Assembly: GCA_944326325.1 (NCBI GenBank)
Contig: CALVDQ010000001.1
Span: forward strand, 62,001 to 126,000
Direction: 5' to 3'
DNA length: 64,000 nt
Source of the DNA: an uncultured Bacteroidales bacterium
GTDB taxonomy: Bacteria; Bacteroidota; Bacteroidia; Bacteroidales; UBA932
In this document: one piece after another, positions 54,482 through 63,447 of the stretch
How the letters are laid out: each line of letters starts with the position of its first letter
How positions within the stretch are numbered: the first letter of the stretch is position 1
The notes under the pieces: model-generated
Seen by the model: only the letters and a program-made list of their open reading frames with translations
The model's database searches: none
What the model was told of the DNA's origin: nothing
Position numbers and translations under genes: made by a program

Positions 54482-55213
54482 CTAAAAGGAAAAACCGACC
54501 TTGATGTTCAGGGCAAAAGCCCAGTCCTGGAAAGAATACGTGTTTCTGAAAGCATAAACTTCATACTGTATCCTGTCTACGGAAAAGCCTAATCCGGCTG
54601 TCATCCTGTAACTGTCGCCTACATTGAAGCCCACACCGACGGACGGTTCCATCATGACTCCGTCATAAAGCCCTCCGAACGAGATGTTGTAACCTGCATT
54701 GAATGCCACGAACGGACTTACCTTGCTATTCAGGATATCGCTTCTCAGGTGGAGAAACAGCGGCACTGTAGCTTCATCGAAATTCGTATAATACTGCAGA
54801 CCGACTCCGATCCCGACTGCAAACTGCGGAAGGATCCTGTATCCGTTCACTATCGTCAGACCTGCCCGGAAGGGGTCATACCCGTTCAGACCTGGAGCCA
54901 TCCCGAGCTCCAACAGGCCGAAATACCCTTTGTATTTGTTGAAATCATGTTTTACCAGGGATGCTTTTCCGTACTTATGATATCTTCTTTCCGGGAATTC
55001 CCTGGTCAGTTTCTCGACCTCATCCATCCGGAATACAAATGTGCTTCCGTCCCGGGTCTGTATTTGAAGGGAAACTCCGGGCACGCACTCCACAATAAGC
55101 CCTCTCACCACCGATCCGTTCTTCAGATACACCACTTCCTCGAAATCCTGCGCAACCGCCCCGAACACCGAAACGGCAAATGCGGCCAATACAGACAAAA
55201 TGAATCTTTTCAT
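54482..55213 (-). CDS. Outer-membrane beta-barrel family protein
   Basis: A 243-residue protein with signal peptide (residues 1-21). A small N-terminal domain (EEVVYLKNGSVVRGLIVECV, FVFRMDEVEKL) resembles short beta domains common in Bacteroidetes secreted proteins. The rest has alternating beta-strands (QFAVGIGVGLQYYTNF, VSPFVAFNAGYNISFGGLY) and ends in aromatic KVGFSF, the usual outer-membrane insertion signal. No enzyme motif is visible; a structural or adhesion role is possible. A TAACTTTA box at 55235-55242 on the minus strand may be its promoter. The lipoprotein deformylase gene follows after 31 bases. Confidence 0.75.
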   Translation of the reverse strand: MKRFILSVLAAFAVSVFGAVAQDFEEVVYLKNGSVVRGLIVECVPGVSLQIQTRDGSTFVFRMDEVEKLTREFPERRYHKYGKASLVKHDFNKYKGYFGLLELGMAPGLNGYDPFRAGLTIVNGYRILPQFAVGIGVGLQYYTNFDEATVPLFLHLRSDILNSKVSPFVAFNAGYNISFGGLYDGVMMEPSVGVGFNVGDSYRMTAGLGFSVDRIQYEVYAFRNTYSFQDWAFALNIKVGFSF

Positions 55214-55459
55214 ATCAATCCCATTTTATCCTCTAAAGTTAGGAATTATTTTTACGATTGTCATCTTTCCCCGGAAGAATCCGCCGATATGCTGGCGTCT
55301 ATATACCTGTCACAAATTACTTGGGTAAGTGCATGGGTAAGTTTTCCCCCGAAATCGCCCTCGGTTCCCCGATTTTCCGAAAGTTTACTGCAAATCCAGG
55401 CATAGTCCCGAAACGGCATCACAGCCTTGTCGAAGCAACATAACCGACTGGCACATACG

Positions 55460-55486
55460 AAAATAGCCCCACCGAAGTGAGGCTAT
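55460..55486 (-). terminator. Terminator of the tRNA-Gly gene
   Basis: On the minus strand a 10-base stem, ATAGCCTCAC/GTGGGGCTAT (one G-U pair), closed by a TTCG tetraloop, is followed by TTTT. It starts seven bases after the tRNA 3-prime end. The remaining 55214-55459 interval holds no gene that I can support. Confidence 0.8.
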
Positions 55487-55492
55487 GCGGAG

Positions 55493-55565
55493 AGCGGAAA
55501 ACGAGACTCGAACTCGCGACCCCAACCTTGGCAAGGTTGTGCTCTACCAACTGAGCTATTTCCGC
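55493..55565 (-). tRNA. tRNA-Gly (GCC)
   Basis: The minus strand folds as a 73-base tRNA. The acceptor stem is GCGGAAA/TTTCCGC with discriminator T. The D-arm contains AGCTCAGTTGGTAGAGC, the anticodon stem CAACC/GGTTG holds the loop TTGCCAA (anticodon GCC), and the T-arm has GTTCGAGTC. CCA is not encoded. It has its own promoter and terminator, so it is a single-gene unit. Confidence 0.96.
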
Positions 55566-55605
55566 ATTTCTATTCTAATGGACTGCCATTCTCAAGAATG
55601 GATTG

Positions 55606-55636
55606 CAAAGATAGGGATAATTTTAATATCTCCAAA
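55606..55636 (-). promoter_or_regulatory. Consensus promoter of tRNA-Gly
   Basis: The minus strand reads TTTG (55633-55636), 19 bases, then TATCTTTG (55606-55613), a full match to the Bacteroidetes promoter. The tRNA starts 41 bases downstream. A perfect 6-base inverted repeat (CCATTC/GAATGG) sits in the leader. Confidence 0.75.
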
Positions 55637-55719
55637 ATATTTTTGCAAATTCATGCGTGTGACAGCCCTCCGGCATGGTCCGGACCCTACTGGCCGGCCT
55701 TACAGGCAGCATCTGGAAC

Positions 55720-56742
55720 TCAGATCGAAGTCTCGAACTCCTTCAGGAAACGCAGGTCGTTTTCGAAATAGTTCCTCAGATCCTTCACCTGCCACTTCAG
55801 CATGGCAATACGCTCGATACCCATACCGAAAGCGAAACCGCTGTACTTCCTGCTGTCTATCCCGGAAGCCTCGAGGACATTAGGATCCACCATCCCGCAG
55901 CCCATGATCTCGAGCCAGCCGGTCCCCTTGCAGATGTTGCAGCCTTTTCCATGGCAGATATTACAGCTTACATCCACCTCTGCAGACGGTTCCGTAAACG
56001 GGAAATACGACGGACGGAGCCTTATGCTGGCATCTGCACCGAACATCTCACGGACAAAAAGCAGGATCGCCTGCTTCAGGTCGGCGAATGTCACATTCTC
56101 GTCAATATAAAGGCCCTCTACCTGATGGAAAATACAGTGGGCCCTGGCGGATATCGCCTCATTCCGGAACACGCGTCCCGGGCAGACGATACGGATAGGG
56201 AGCGGCATTTTTTCCATCGCCCTGACCTGCACGGAAGAAGTGTGGGTCCTCAGCAATATGGAATTGGCACTCGAAGATATGAAGAAAGTATCCTGCATAT
56301 CGCGGGCAGGATGTTCAGGAGGGAAATTAAGAGCTTCGAATACGTGCCAGTCATCCTCGATCTCGGGACCTTCGGCCACGTCATAGCCGAACTTGCGGAA
56401 AATCTCCACGATCTCTTCCCTGACTATCGAGACAGGATGACGCGATCCGAGAGGGAAATCATCGCCCGGCTTGGTCAGGTCGAAAGAAGCGGAGACGGCA
56501 CCGCCCTCCTCGAGAGAATCTTTCATTGACTCGATTTTAGCTGCCGCCGCATTCTTCAGCGCGTTCAGTTTCTGGCCGAACTCCTTCTTCAGTTCGGGAG
56601 CGACAGTCCTGAACTCCTCGAACAACTTCGTGATCTCGCCTTTTTTCCCGAGAAGGCGCACCCTTGCTTCCTCTATCTCATTTTCACTCTTGCAGGCCAG
56701 CGAATCGATCTCCGCAAGCAGCGCTTCTATCTTTTCTTTCAT
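55720..56742 (-). CDS. pheS: Phenylalanyl-tRNA synthetase alpha subunit
   Basis: A 340-residue class II synthetase subunit that charges tRNA-Phe together with PheT. The N-terminal coiled coil (about 1-85) is followed by motif 1 (GSRHPVSIVREEIVEIFRKF), EGPEIEDDWHVFEALNFP, motif 2 (VCPGRVFRNEAISARAHCIF) with HQVEGLYIDE, and motif 3 (GFAFGMGIERIAML). SYFPFTEPSAEVDV is also typical. A Cys-rich NICHGKGCNICKGTGW loop probably holds zinc. A promoter box TATTTTTG lies at 56773-56780. pheT is not in the window. Cytoplasmic. Confidence 0.97.
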   Translation of the reverse strand: MKEKIEALLAEIDSLACKSENEIEEARVRLLGKKGEITKLFEEFRTVAPELKKEFGQKLNALKNAAAAKIESMKDSLEEGGAVSASFDLTKPGDDFPLGSRHPVSIVREEIVEIFRKFGYDVAEGPEIEDDWHVFEALNFPPEHPARDMQDTFFISSSANSILLRTHTSSVQVRAMEKMPLPIRIVCPGRVFRNEAISARAHCIFHQVEGLYIDENVTFADLKQAILLFVREMFGADASIRLRPSYFPFTEPSAEVDVSCNICHGKGCNICKGTGWLEIMGCGMVDPNVLEASGIDSRKYSGFAFGMGIERIAMLKWQVKDLRNYFENDLRFLKEFETSI

Positions 56743-56772
56743 ATCTTTGTTTTCAAATTCCCGACAATCTTA

Positions 56773-56780
56773 CAAAAATA
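56773..56780 (-). promoter_or_regulatory. -7 promoter box of pheS
   Basis: The minus strand reads TATTTTTG (fits TAnnTTTG), 30 bases before the pheS ATG, within the 60-base gap to the nitroreductase gene. No clear -33 element. Confidence 0.45.
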
Positions 56781-56802
56781 ATCAATTTTACCGATACCCC
56801 GT

Positions 56803-57279
56803 TCAATCAGCTGGATATCCTACTGCCACGGCACACAATATCCGCATCCCGTCCCTGACTCCGAGAAGGGACCTCAGATAATCTTCGGCATTGCCTGCAG
56901 AAGGGTCATCGCTGACACGTGGCCTGCCATGGACATGGACCCAGCAGCTTCCCAGACCGAGGGCTGTCGCGGCAAGCTGGAGGATAGTTGCAGAAATGGC
57001 GCAGTTATCCACCCAGAGGTCAGTTCTAGTCTCATCCCCGAGAACGAGGATCACGACCGGGGCATCCTTCACGAACGCAGACCCCCTGTCCCTCATTTCC
57101 GAAATCGCCGCTATCGTGTCCCTGTCCCTTACGATCATGAACGCCGAACTCCGGCAGTTCTTCGAGGATGGGGCTGTCTCCGCGGCGGAAACCATACGGT
57201 CTATAAGTTCCTGCTCTACCGGCTCCCCGGTAAATTTCCTGACACTGTGCCTTTCGGCTATGACTTCAAAAAAATCCAT
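56803..57279 (-). CDS. Nitroreductase-family FMN protein
   Basis: A 158-residue protein, short for the family. The N-terminal ERHSVRKFTGEPVEQELI and AAETAPSSKNCRSSAFMIV form part of the FMN site; NCAISATILQLAATALGLGS and CWVHVHGRPR are also typical. The C-terminal AVGYPAD corresponds to the usual GYP motif, with no extension after it. Substrate unknown: family members reduce nitro groups, quinones or flavins with NAD(P)H. Same strand as pheS and the small secreted gene upstream (31 bases). Cytoplasmic. Confidence 0.9.
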   Translation of the reverse strand: MDFFEVIAERHSVRKFTGEPVEQELIDRMVSAAETAPSSKNCRSSAFMIVRDRDTIAAISEMRDRGSAFVKDAPVVILVLGDETRTDLWVDNCAISATILQLAATALGLGSCWVHVHGRPRVSDDPSAGNAEDYLRSLLGVRDGMRILCAVAVGYPAD

Positions 57280-57310
57280 GGCTTACTTCTTTATGAAAAT
57301 TCGGAAAACA

Positions 57311-57721
57311 TCATTTGCCTTCAGACTTGACCTTCCGCTTCTCCCTGGCTTTCTGCTGCTTGGCAGCCCCGCTTTTCAGGTAGGCCTTCCACTGAGAATC
57401 CGTAAAATACTTCCGGTAGGTACTGTCAATCTTTTCCATCCATTTGTCCTGGACAGCTATGTACATTGACGAATTGGAGACTTTCGCCTTGCTGAGCTCG
57501 GTAAGCTCATCCTTCATCGCCTGATAGTCATGCTGCAGGGTGGAATCCACATAGAAGACCTGCCAGTATTCCAGTCCGAGAAGCCTTTCGAGACGCTCCG
57601 CCTCGGTAGCGGCCATCTCCGTAACTGTAGGAGGTTCCTGCTGCTCCTGGGCTGCACATATGTCAGGACGGAGCATGGCTGAAAGCAGTATGGCCAATAT
57701 TGCCGGAATTATTTTTCCCAT
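57311..57721 (-). CDS. Small secreted hypothetical protein
   Basis: A 136-residue protein with a clear signal peptide (residues 1-24, ending ICAAQ). The mature part is helical and charged (TEAERLERLLGLEYWQVFYV, LQHDYQAMKDELTELSKAKV, VQDKWMEKIDSTYRKYFTDS) with a Lys-rich tail (KQQKAREKRKVK). The layout recalls small periplasmic helical proteins of the Spy/heavy-metal-resistor kind, but I do not recognise the family. It lies between aspS (26 bases upstream) and the nitroreductase gene, in the same direction, and may be read from the aspS promoter. Confidence 0.75.
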   Translation of the reverse strand: MGKIIPAILAILLSAMLRPDICAAQEQQEPPTVTEMAATEAERLERLLGLEYWQVFYVDSTLQHDYQAMKDELTELSKAKVSNSSMYIAVQDKWMEKIDSTYRKYFTDSQWKAYLKSGAAKQQKAREKRKVKSEGK

Positions 57722-57747
57722 ATCCTTGTATCTTCAAATAGAAAACA

Positions 57748-59520
57748 TTACTGTTCTTTCCCCGCCGTAGAGACAAGATAAAGCTCATCCATCTGCGACT
57801 GGTCGATATTCGACGGGGAATCGATCATTACATCCCTGCCCTGGTTGTTTTTAGGGAAGGCGATATAGTCCCTGATGGTCTCCTGCCCTCCGAACAGTGC
57901 GCAGACCCTGTCGAAACCGAATGCAAGCCCTCCGTGAGGCGGAGCCCCGAACTTGAAGGCATTTATGATAAAGCCGAACTTGTACTGCGCATCCTCGTCG
58001 GAAAAGCCCAGCACTTCGAACATCCTCTGCTGCACCTTTGAATCATGGATCCTGATGGAACCTCCGCCAAGTTCGGTCCCGTTCAGCACGAAATCATAGG
58101 CATTGGCACATACCCTCTCGAGATCCTCTTTCCTGTCGGAATAGAAAAGGTCCAGATGTTCTGGCTTGGGAGCCGTAAACGGATGGTGCATTGCATAGAA
58201 ACGCGCAGTCTCGTCATCCCACTCGAGCAGAGGGAAGTCCACCACCCACAGAGGTGCAAAATTGAACGGATCCCTGTAACCGAGTCTCTCGCCCATCTCG
58301 ATGCGCAGCACACCAAGCATCGTCTGTGTCTTGCGTTTAGGTCCGCAAAGCACGAGGATAAGGTCTCCTTTCTTCGCCTGCATATAATCGGCTATGCCCT
58401 GGAGGGTCTCCGTTGAATAGAACTTGTCTACAGAAGACTTGATGCTGCCGTCTTCGTTGACCTTGATGTACACGAGCCCTTTGGCACCGACCTGAGGTCT
58501 TTTGACCCATTCGGTAAGTTCGTCAAGCTGCTTGCGTGTATATGAAGCAAGCCCGTCAGCGCAGATGGCTCCTACATATTCCGAAGAGTCGAACACCGGG
58601 AAGCCGTAGCCCTTGACCCTGTCCGTAATGTCATGTATCTTCATCCCGAAACGGATATCCGGCTTGTCGGAGCCATAGTAATCCATTGCATCGAACCAGC
58701 TCATCCTCGGTATCGGGTTAGGTATCTCCACATCGAGGACATTCTTGAACAGCGTCCTCATCATTTCCTCGAACACATCCAGCACATCGTCCCTTTCCAC
58801 AAAGGACATCTCGCAGTCTATCTGGGTGAATTCCGGCTGACGGTCGGCACGCAGATCCTCGTCCCTGAAACAACGCACGATCTGGAAATACCTGTCATAT
58901 CCTGCCACCATAAGCAGCTGCTTGAATGTCTGCGGAGACTGGGGCAGGGCATAGAACTGTCCCGGATTCATCCTCGAAGGCACCACGAAGTCCCTCGCCC
59001 CCTCCGGTGTGGATTTTATCAGATATGGAGTCTCTATTTCAAGGAAACCCTTGGAGTCAAGATAATTGCGGACTTCATGAGCCAGCCTGTGCCTCAACTC
59101 GAGAGCCTTGCGCAGTGGGTTTCTCCTGAGGTCGAGATACCTGTATTTCGCTCTCAGCTCCTCACCGCCGTCACTGACGTCTTCTATCGTAAAAGGAGGC
59201 GTCTGAGCCTCATTCAGTATATTGATTCCCGAGAGACTTATCTCTATATCTCCCGTCGGCATCTTGGGATTTTTGCTCTGCCTCTCGACGACTGTCCCGG
59301 TCGCCTGGATGACATATTCCCGGCCAAGTGAGGATGCCTTTGCCACGAGATCCGCTTCAGCCGCGGCGTCAACCACCAGCTGAGTGATACCGTACCTGTC
59401 ACGCAGGTCGATAAAAGTCATTCCTCCGAGTTTCCTGGATTTCTGCACCCATCCCGCCAATGTCACCGTCTTCCCGGCGTCAGCAATGCGGAGCTCGCCG
59501 CACGTATGTGTCCTGTACAT
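57748..59520 (-). CDS. aspS: Aspartyl-tRNA synthetase
   Basis: A 590-residue class IIb synthetase of bacterial type. The N-terminal OB-fold ([41 protein letters not shown]) binds the anticodon. Class II motif 2 ([31 protein letters not shown]), the bacterial insertion domain, [14 protein letters not shown], and motif 3 ([20 protein letters not shown]) follow. It charges tRNA-Asp. The start ATG is supported by family N-termini and by a perfect -7 box at 59555. Cytoplasmic. Confidence 0.97.
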   Translation of the reverse strand: MYRTHTCGELRIADAGKTVTLAGWVQKSRKLGGMTFIDLRDRYGITQLVVDAAAEADLVAKASSLGREYVIQATGTVVERQSKNPKMPTGDIEISLSGINILNEAQTPPFTIEDVSDGGEELRAKYRYLDLRRNPLRKALELRHRLAHEVRNYLDSKGFLEIETPYLIKSTPEGARDFVVPSRMNPGQFYALPQSPQTFKQLLMVAGYDRYFQIVRCFRDEDLRADRQPEFTQIDCEMSFVERDDVLDVFEEMMRTLFKNVLDVEIPNPIPRMSWFDAMDYYGSDKPDIRFGMKIHDITDRVKGYGFPVFDSSEYVGAICADGLASYTRKQLDELTEWVKRPQVGAKGLVYIKVNEDGSIKSSVDKFYSTETLQGIADYMQAKKGDLILVLCGPKRKTQTMLGVLRIEMGERLGYRDPFNFAPLWVVDFPLLEWDDETARFYAMHHPFTAPKPEHLDLFYSDRKEDLERVCANAYDFVLNGTELGGGSIRIHDSKVQQRMFEVLGFSDEDAQYKFGFIINAFKFGAPPHGGLAFGFDRVCALFGGQETIRDYIAFPKNNQGRDVMIDSPSNIDQSQMDELYLVSTAGKEQ

Positions 59521-59554
59521 ATCCTGATAAAGGTTAATTCAAAAAGTTATCCTG

Positions 59555-59562
59555 CAAAGATA
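59555..59562 (-). promoter_or_regulatory. -7 promoter box of aspS
   Basis: The minus strand reads TATCTTTG, a perfect TAnnTTTG, 34 bases before the aspS ATG. It lies after the terminator of the upstream surface-protein genes, so aspS is transcribed independently. Confidence 0.55.
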
Positions 59563-59595
59563 GTAAATATTCATACACACTGATATTGGAGGACA

Positions 59596-59638
59596 TAAAA
59601 AGGGGAATGACCCAAAAGGAATTTTGAGTCGTTCCCCA
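59596..59638 (-). terminator. Terminator after the surface lipoprotein genes
   Basis: On the minus strand GGGGAACGAC and GTCATTCCCC form a 10-base stem with one mismatch, followed by TTTTT. It lies 26 bases after the BspA-like stop. The plus-strand side lacks a T-run, so it is mainly one-directional. Confidence 0.8.
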
Positions 59639-59664
59639 TTAAAGGTGTGTAAAAATTGGCTGTC

Positions 59665-61974
59665 CTATTCTTCTATCCAGTCAGGATAGTCGGAAAGTAT
59701 AGTAGAGTAGTCGGAAAGTCCCGTACAGCCGGCAAAGCAGCCTGCCGTAGTTCTGACACTGGCAAAAGTGTCATTGTCCGCTCTCTCATAGAGGTGATAC
59801 TTCGTACCGTCGATCTCCGTGTACGGTGATTCTCCGGTCAAGGCAGCACAGCCGTTGAATGTATTGCCGAAATTGGTCACCTTCACACAATCGTCGAACA
59901 AGGACACCGGCACGCTCGTCAACGAGGTACATCCGCTGAACGCCGCACTGCAGTTGGTCACTTTTGTCATTCCAGCGAAAATCCCCTCCGGCACCGATGT
60001 CAGGGACGTGCAGTCCAGACAGAGATTCGAGACATTGGTCACCGCCGTCATCCCGTTGAAAATACCCGCAGGCACGGACTTTAGTCCCGAGCAGCCGCTG
60101 AATACTCCGGAAATGTTCGTTACCGCAGTCTTGCCGGAAAATACATCGCCCGGCACGCTTTCAAGACTGGTACAGCCCCTGAAGATATTGGAGATGTTCG
60201 TGACTGATGCCTGGTCACTGAAGATACCTGCAGGAACTTCTGTCAGACTGGTACAGCCGTCGAACATGCCTGACAGGTTAGTCACTTTTGTCAGGCCGGA
60301 AAAGATATCTTCAGGCACGCTTTCAAGACCGGTCCAGCCCTTGAAGGTATTGGAGATGTTCGTGACTGATGATGCCTGGTCACTGAAGATACCTGCAGGA
60401 AGCCCGGTCAGACCGGTGCAGCCGCTGAATACGCCGGACAGGTTTGTCACTGCGGTCAATCCGGAGAACAACTCGGCCGGAACTTCCGTCAGACCGGTAC
60501 AGTTGCTGAATGCGTTCATCAGGTTGGTAATGCCTGTCAATCCGGAGAACAGGTTTTCCGGAATACTTGTAAGGGAGGCACAGTTTGCAAAGGCATTGGA
60601 GAAATTCTCCGATGATGTACAGCTTGCGAACAGGCCTTCAGGTATGGACGTTATGGCTGTCCCGTAGAAGCCCTGCAGGAAACCTTCCTCTGGATTGCAT
60701 CCTTCAAAGGCGTCCGGAGCAATGGTCGTCAAAGAACTGCAGTTCTTGAATATCATACTGAACCGGGTCGCCGCCGTACATCCTGCAAAGAGCCTGGCCG
60801 GGACTTCCTTCAATGTCGAACACCCTGAGAAAGCTGAATACGGATCTTCTATAGGAGTCCCTTCAAACATGGCTTCAGGTATCGATTCCAGAGAAGTACA
60901 GTTCTGAAAACAATTGTATATGCTCACAAGAGACTTGAACGAATCCTCTCCCGGAGGCGCTATCGTCCGAAGGTTGGCGCAATAATAGAAACCATACCTC
61001 ATCTTGACCAGGCCGAGATTCCCCCACTGCTTTACGGCAGTGATGGTAGGACGGATATAATTCAGTTCCGGACTCTGGTTGGCCCTCATGATAGTTACAG
61101 TGCCGGTAATGGACACATCGTACACACCCGCTTCATCATAAGTGTGGGAAGGATAACCGGAGAATACCCTTGACAAGGTTCCGTCACCCCAGTCCACGAG
61201 ACAGTTGACTATCGCCGAAGTCTCCTCATGCGGAGAGTCGTCGATAGGCAGGATGACAGTGTTGGCCGTTTCGGTCCCCACCGTGACCTCGAGAATCATC
61301 GCCGAAGTAGAAGTGGTCGACTGCGACACGACCAGGACATACGGTACACTGGACTCCCCTGCAGTCACACTGACGGAGCCGTGGCGTATCCCGACCGTGC
61401 TGTTTTCCTCTACGGTGACGGTAAACCCTTCTTCGTCCTGCTCTATGGATATCCAGCTGTCGTCAGCCACAGCCGTCCAGTCCTCGCTGCTCGTCACCCC
61501 TACCCTGTACGAACCGCCTTCGGCCGGAAGGATGACATCGGTATCCTCGCCCTGCAGAGTGAACTCGACAGGGACGTCAAGCTCTCCCGGCACTGCCTGG
61601 AGTACCACAATGTTGGCTTCCACGGAACCTGTGGCATTGGCTGCAGTCACCTTGAAATTGGCGATACGTCCGACACTCTCCGGATTCGCCTCGGCAACGA
61701 TTCTCAGTGTGGAATTGTCGGTCTCGACAGCACACCAGCTCCCCGTTCCCGGGGTCACCGTCCATCTGCAGTTGGAGGTCACCTCGATCTCCGCAATACC
61801 GCCTGTCCCGGCAAAGACCACATCAGCCCCGAGACCGTCAGAATCGACGGTGGCTACGGACGAAGATGAAGACAGCGCCAGCTCCGGCTGCTCCCCTGCC
61901 ACTTCTTCCTGGGTACATGCGGCCAGCAGCCCGAAAGACAGGCACAATATGATAAGTTTGAATATACGTCTCAT
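59665..61974 (-). CDS. BspA-like repeat surface lipoprotein with BACON domains
   Basis: A 769-residue lipoprotein (lipobox LLAAC, Cys20). Two BACON-type beta domains follow (about 30-130 and 135-220; ITSNCRWTV-like segment and SEDWTAVADDSWISIEQDEE). Next is a segment with NCLVDWGDGT, as in DUF285/PKD-like regions. From about residue 320 there are some 14-16 copies of a roughly 27-residue repeat of the form FSGCTSLTSVPAGIFSGLT, typical of BspA leucine-rich repeats. Such proteins sit on the cell surface and bind host proteins or glycans. Some repeats are nearly identical in DNA, so copy number may vary. It is the last gene of a three-gene run before a terminator. Confidence 0.9.
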   Translation of the reverse strand: MRRIFKLIILCLSFGLLAACTQEEVAGEQPELALSSSSSVATVDSDGLGADVVFAGTGGIAEIEVTSNCRWTVTPGTGSWCAVETDNSTLRIVAEANPESVGRIANFKVTAANATGSVEANIVVLQAVPGELDVPVEFTLQGEDTDVILPAEGGSYRVGVTSSEDWTAVADDSWISIEQDEEGFTVTVEENSTVGIRHGSVSVTAGESSVPYVLVVSQSTTSTSAMILEVTVGTETANTVILPIDDSPHEETSAIVNCLVDWGDGTLSRVFSGYPSHTYDEAGVYDVSITGTVTIMRANQSPELNYIRPTITAVKQWGNLGLVKMRYGFYYCANLRTIAPPGEDSFKSLVSIYNCFQNCTSLESIPEAMFEGTPIEDPYSAFSGCSTLKEVPARLFAGCTAATRFSMIFKNCSSLTTIAPDAFEGCNPEEGFLQGFYGTAITSIPEGLFASCTSSENFSNAFANCASLTSIPENLFSGLTGITNLMNAFSNCTGLTEVPAELFSGLTAVTNLSGVFSGCTGLTGLPAGIFSDQASSVTNISNTFKGWTGLESVPEDIFSGLTKVTNLSGMFDGCTSLTEVPAGIFSDQASVTNISNIFRGCTSLESVPGDVFSGKTAVTNISGVFSGCSGLKSVPAGIFNGMTAVTNVSNLCLDCTSLTSVPEGIFAGMTKVTNCSAAFSGCTSLTSVPVSLFDDCVKVTNFGNTFNGCAALTGESPYTEIDGTKYHLYERADNDTFASVRTTAGCFAGCTGLSDYSTILSDYPDWIEE

Positions 61975-61987
61975 GATATTTTCCTGT

Positions 61988-63436
61988 TTAGCGTTCTATA
62001 GGTATTATCTCGGTAATGCTCTCGGAAGGAACAACCTCCACGGCTTTTACATTTCCTCCCTTAACCCGGAGCGGGGCGGGAGCTGCAGCCGGACCGGCCG
62101 CATCCGGCCTTGTGAACTGAGGGATATAGATACACGGCCAGTTGGTGAATCTCGTGTACGAGCCGGAGGTCGTATTCACTCCGAACAGGGCCAGGTAATT
62201 GTAGTTAATCTCCTCACCTTCGCTGGAAACGCTTGTCATCGGCTGTACTGACATCGTGCTGTAGTCATCGGACAAGACTACAGGTACAGAGTTGGACGCA
62301 GAGCTTGTGCGGAAATACCCGGTGGCAGGATCATAGAGGGTCAGGAACAGGAGATACCGTGAAGAACCGGCCGATACAAGTGCCACAGGATTGGTCTCGT
62401 GGGAACTCGGTATGAACATGGTATTGTCGGTTCCGACATCCACCCCGATAAAGAAGGAGAAGAAGCTCTCCATGAAACCGGTCATCATCATATAGCGGTA
62501 GTCCGGGATACCCGCAGCGGAGCAGGTTACGGTGTACGGTTCGTCTGTTATGACCCATGTCTTCGTCTCCCTGTCATACACACACTGCCTTTCGGACGTC
62601 ACGGTCCAGTCGCCGGCCAGCAAAGTATAGAGATCCGGATGCATCATGTCAGGAGAAGGAAGCGGACCCGTGTAGGTGGCTCTGATTCCGACTTCGGACC
62701 CTTCCGCTCCGTATATTCCATATATCCCGAGCATATATGCCCCGGACGCCCTTGCTACACTCACCACTCCGTCTATGGAATAGCCGGTATCCCCCATCAC
62801 GACGGATGCATCCGTCATCTCGTAGACACCCGGCTCCAGGGAAGCCGCATCCTGGTCTATCGACAGGGTAGCACGGAGATAATTGTCCCCCTTCCTGACG
62901 AACAAGGTATATGAACCGGCCTCTGAAACTTCGCCGAAAGCGCTGTCGGCGGTTATCGGAGAATCCATTGTATGGGTGAAAGCAACGTTTCCGCACGAGA
63001 ATGTGATGGAATTGCCTTCCGCATCCGAAAACGTACCGTTCAGGCGGCATCCGGTTCCGTCGGAGACGGCGGAAACCCAGGCCTCGTCAGCCACGAACTC
63101 CATACCGTCCTCCGAAGTCCAGGAAGCTCCGGCCTCCAGCACTCGATCTTCCTCCGTGGCGTCCGTACGGTATGTACCTGTCGCCGGGACAGGCGATGAA
63201 TAGATGAGGCCTTCCCTCTGGCTTGACAACACGAAAGATACGGTTGTACCATCTTTCCCGAGCTCGACCGAATAAGCTCCGGCGGCATCGTCATACACTG
63301 CGGAGACCACATCCAGGACCGTATTCTCCACACTTGTCCCGGACTGTTCCTCCTCACACGCCGCAACTGCGAATATGGACAGGAGCGGCATAAGATATTT
63401 CAGTTTTGCAGACATATCTGTCAAATGTTTTTTCAT
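61988..63436 (-). CDS. Secreted lipoprotein of unknown function
   Basis: A lipoprotein of 482 residues with lipobox AVAAC. I use the ATG at 63436; ATGs at 63445 and 63415 are also possible, and the last gives a 19-residue signal like that of its neighbour. The mature part consists of repeated beta-rich segments (YSVELGKDGTTVSFVLSSQ, GSYTLFVRKGDNYLRATLS, GVYEMTDASVVMGDTGYSID) with a late hydrophobic-aromatic region and a basic linker near the end. No known catalytic motif is seen. It is 13 bases upstream of the BspA-like gene and follows a similar beta-rich gene, so the three probably form one surface complex or antigen cluster. Confidence 0.7.
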   Translation of the reverse strand: MKKHLTDMSAKLKYLMPLLSIFAVAACEEEQSGTSVENTVLDVVSAVYDDAAGAYSVELGKDGTTVSFVLSSQREGLIYSSPVPATGTYRTDATEEDRVLEAGASWTSEDGMEFVADEAWVSAVSDGTGCRLNGTFSDAEGNSITFSCGNVAFTHTMDSPITADSAFGEVSEAGSYTLFVRKGDNYLRATLSIDQDAASLEPGVYEMTDASVVMGDTGYSIDGVVSVARASGAYMLGIYGIYGAEGSEVGIRATYTGPLPSPDMMHPDLYTLLAGDWTVTSERQCVYDRETKTWVITDEPYTVTCSAAGIPDYRYMMMTGFMESFFSFFIGVDVGTDNTMFIPSSHETNPVALVSAGSSRYLLFLTLYDPATGYFRTSSASNSVPVVLSDDYSTMSVQPMTSVSSEGEEINYNYLALFGVNTTSGSYTRFTNWPCIYIPQFTRPDAAGPAAAPAPLRVKGGNVKAVEVVPSESITEIIPIER

Positions 63437-63447
63437 TGAACACATTA

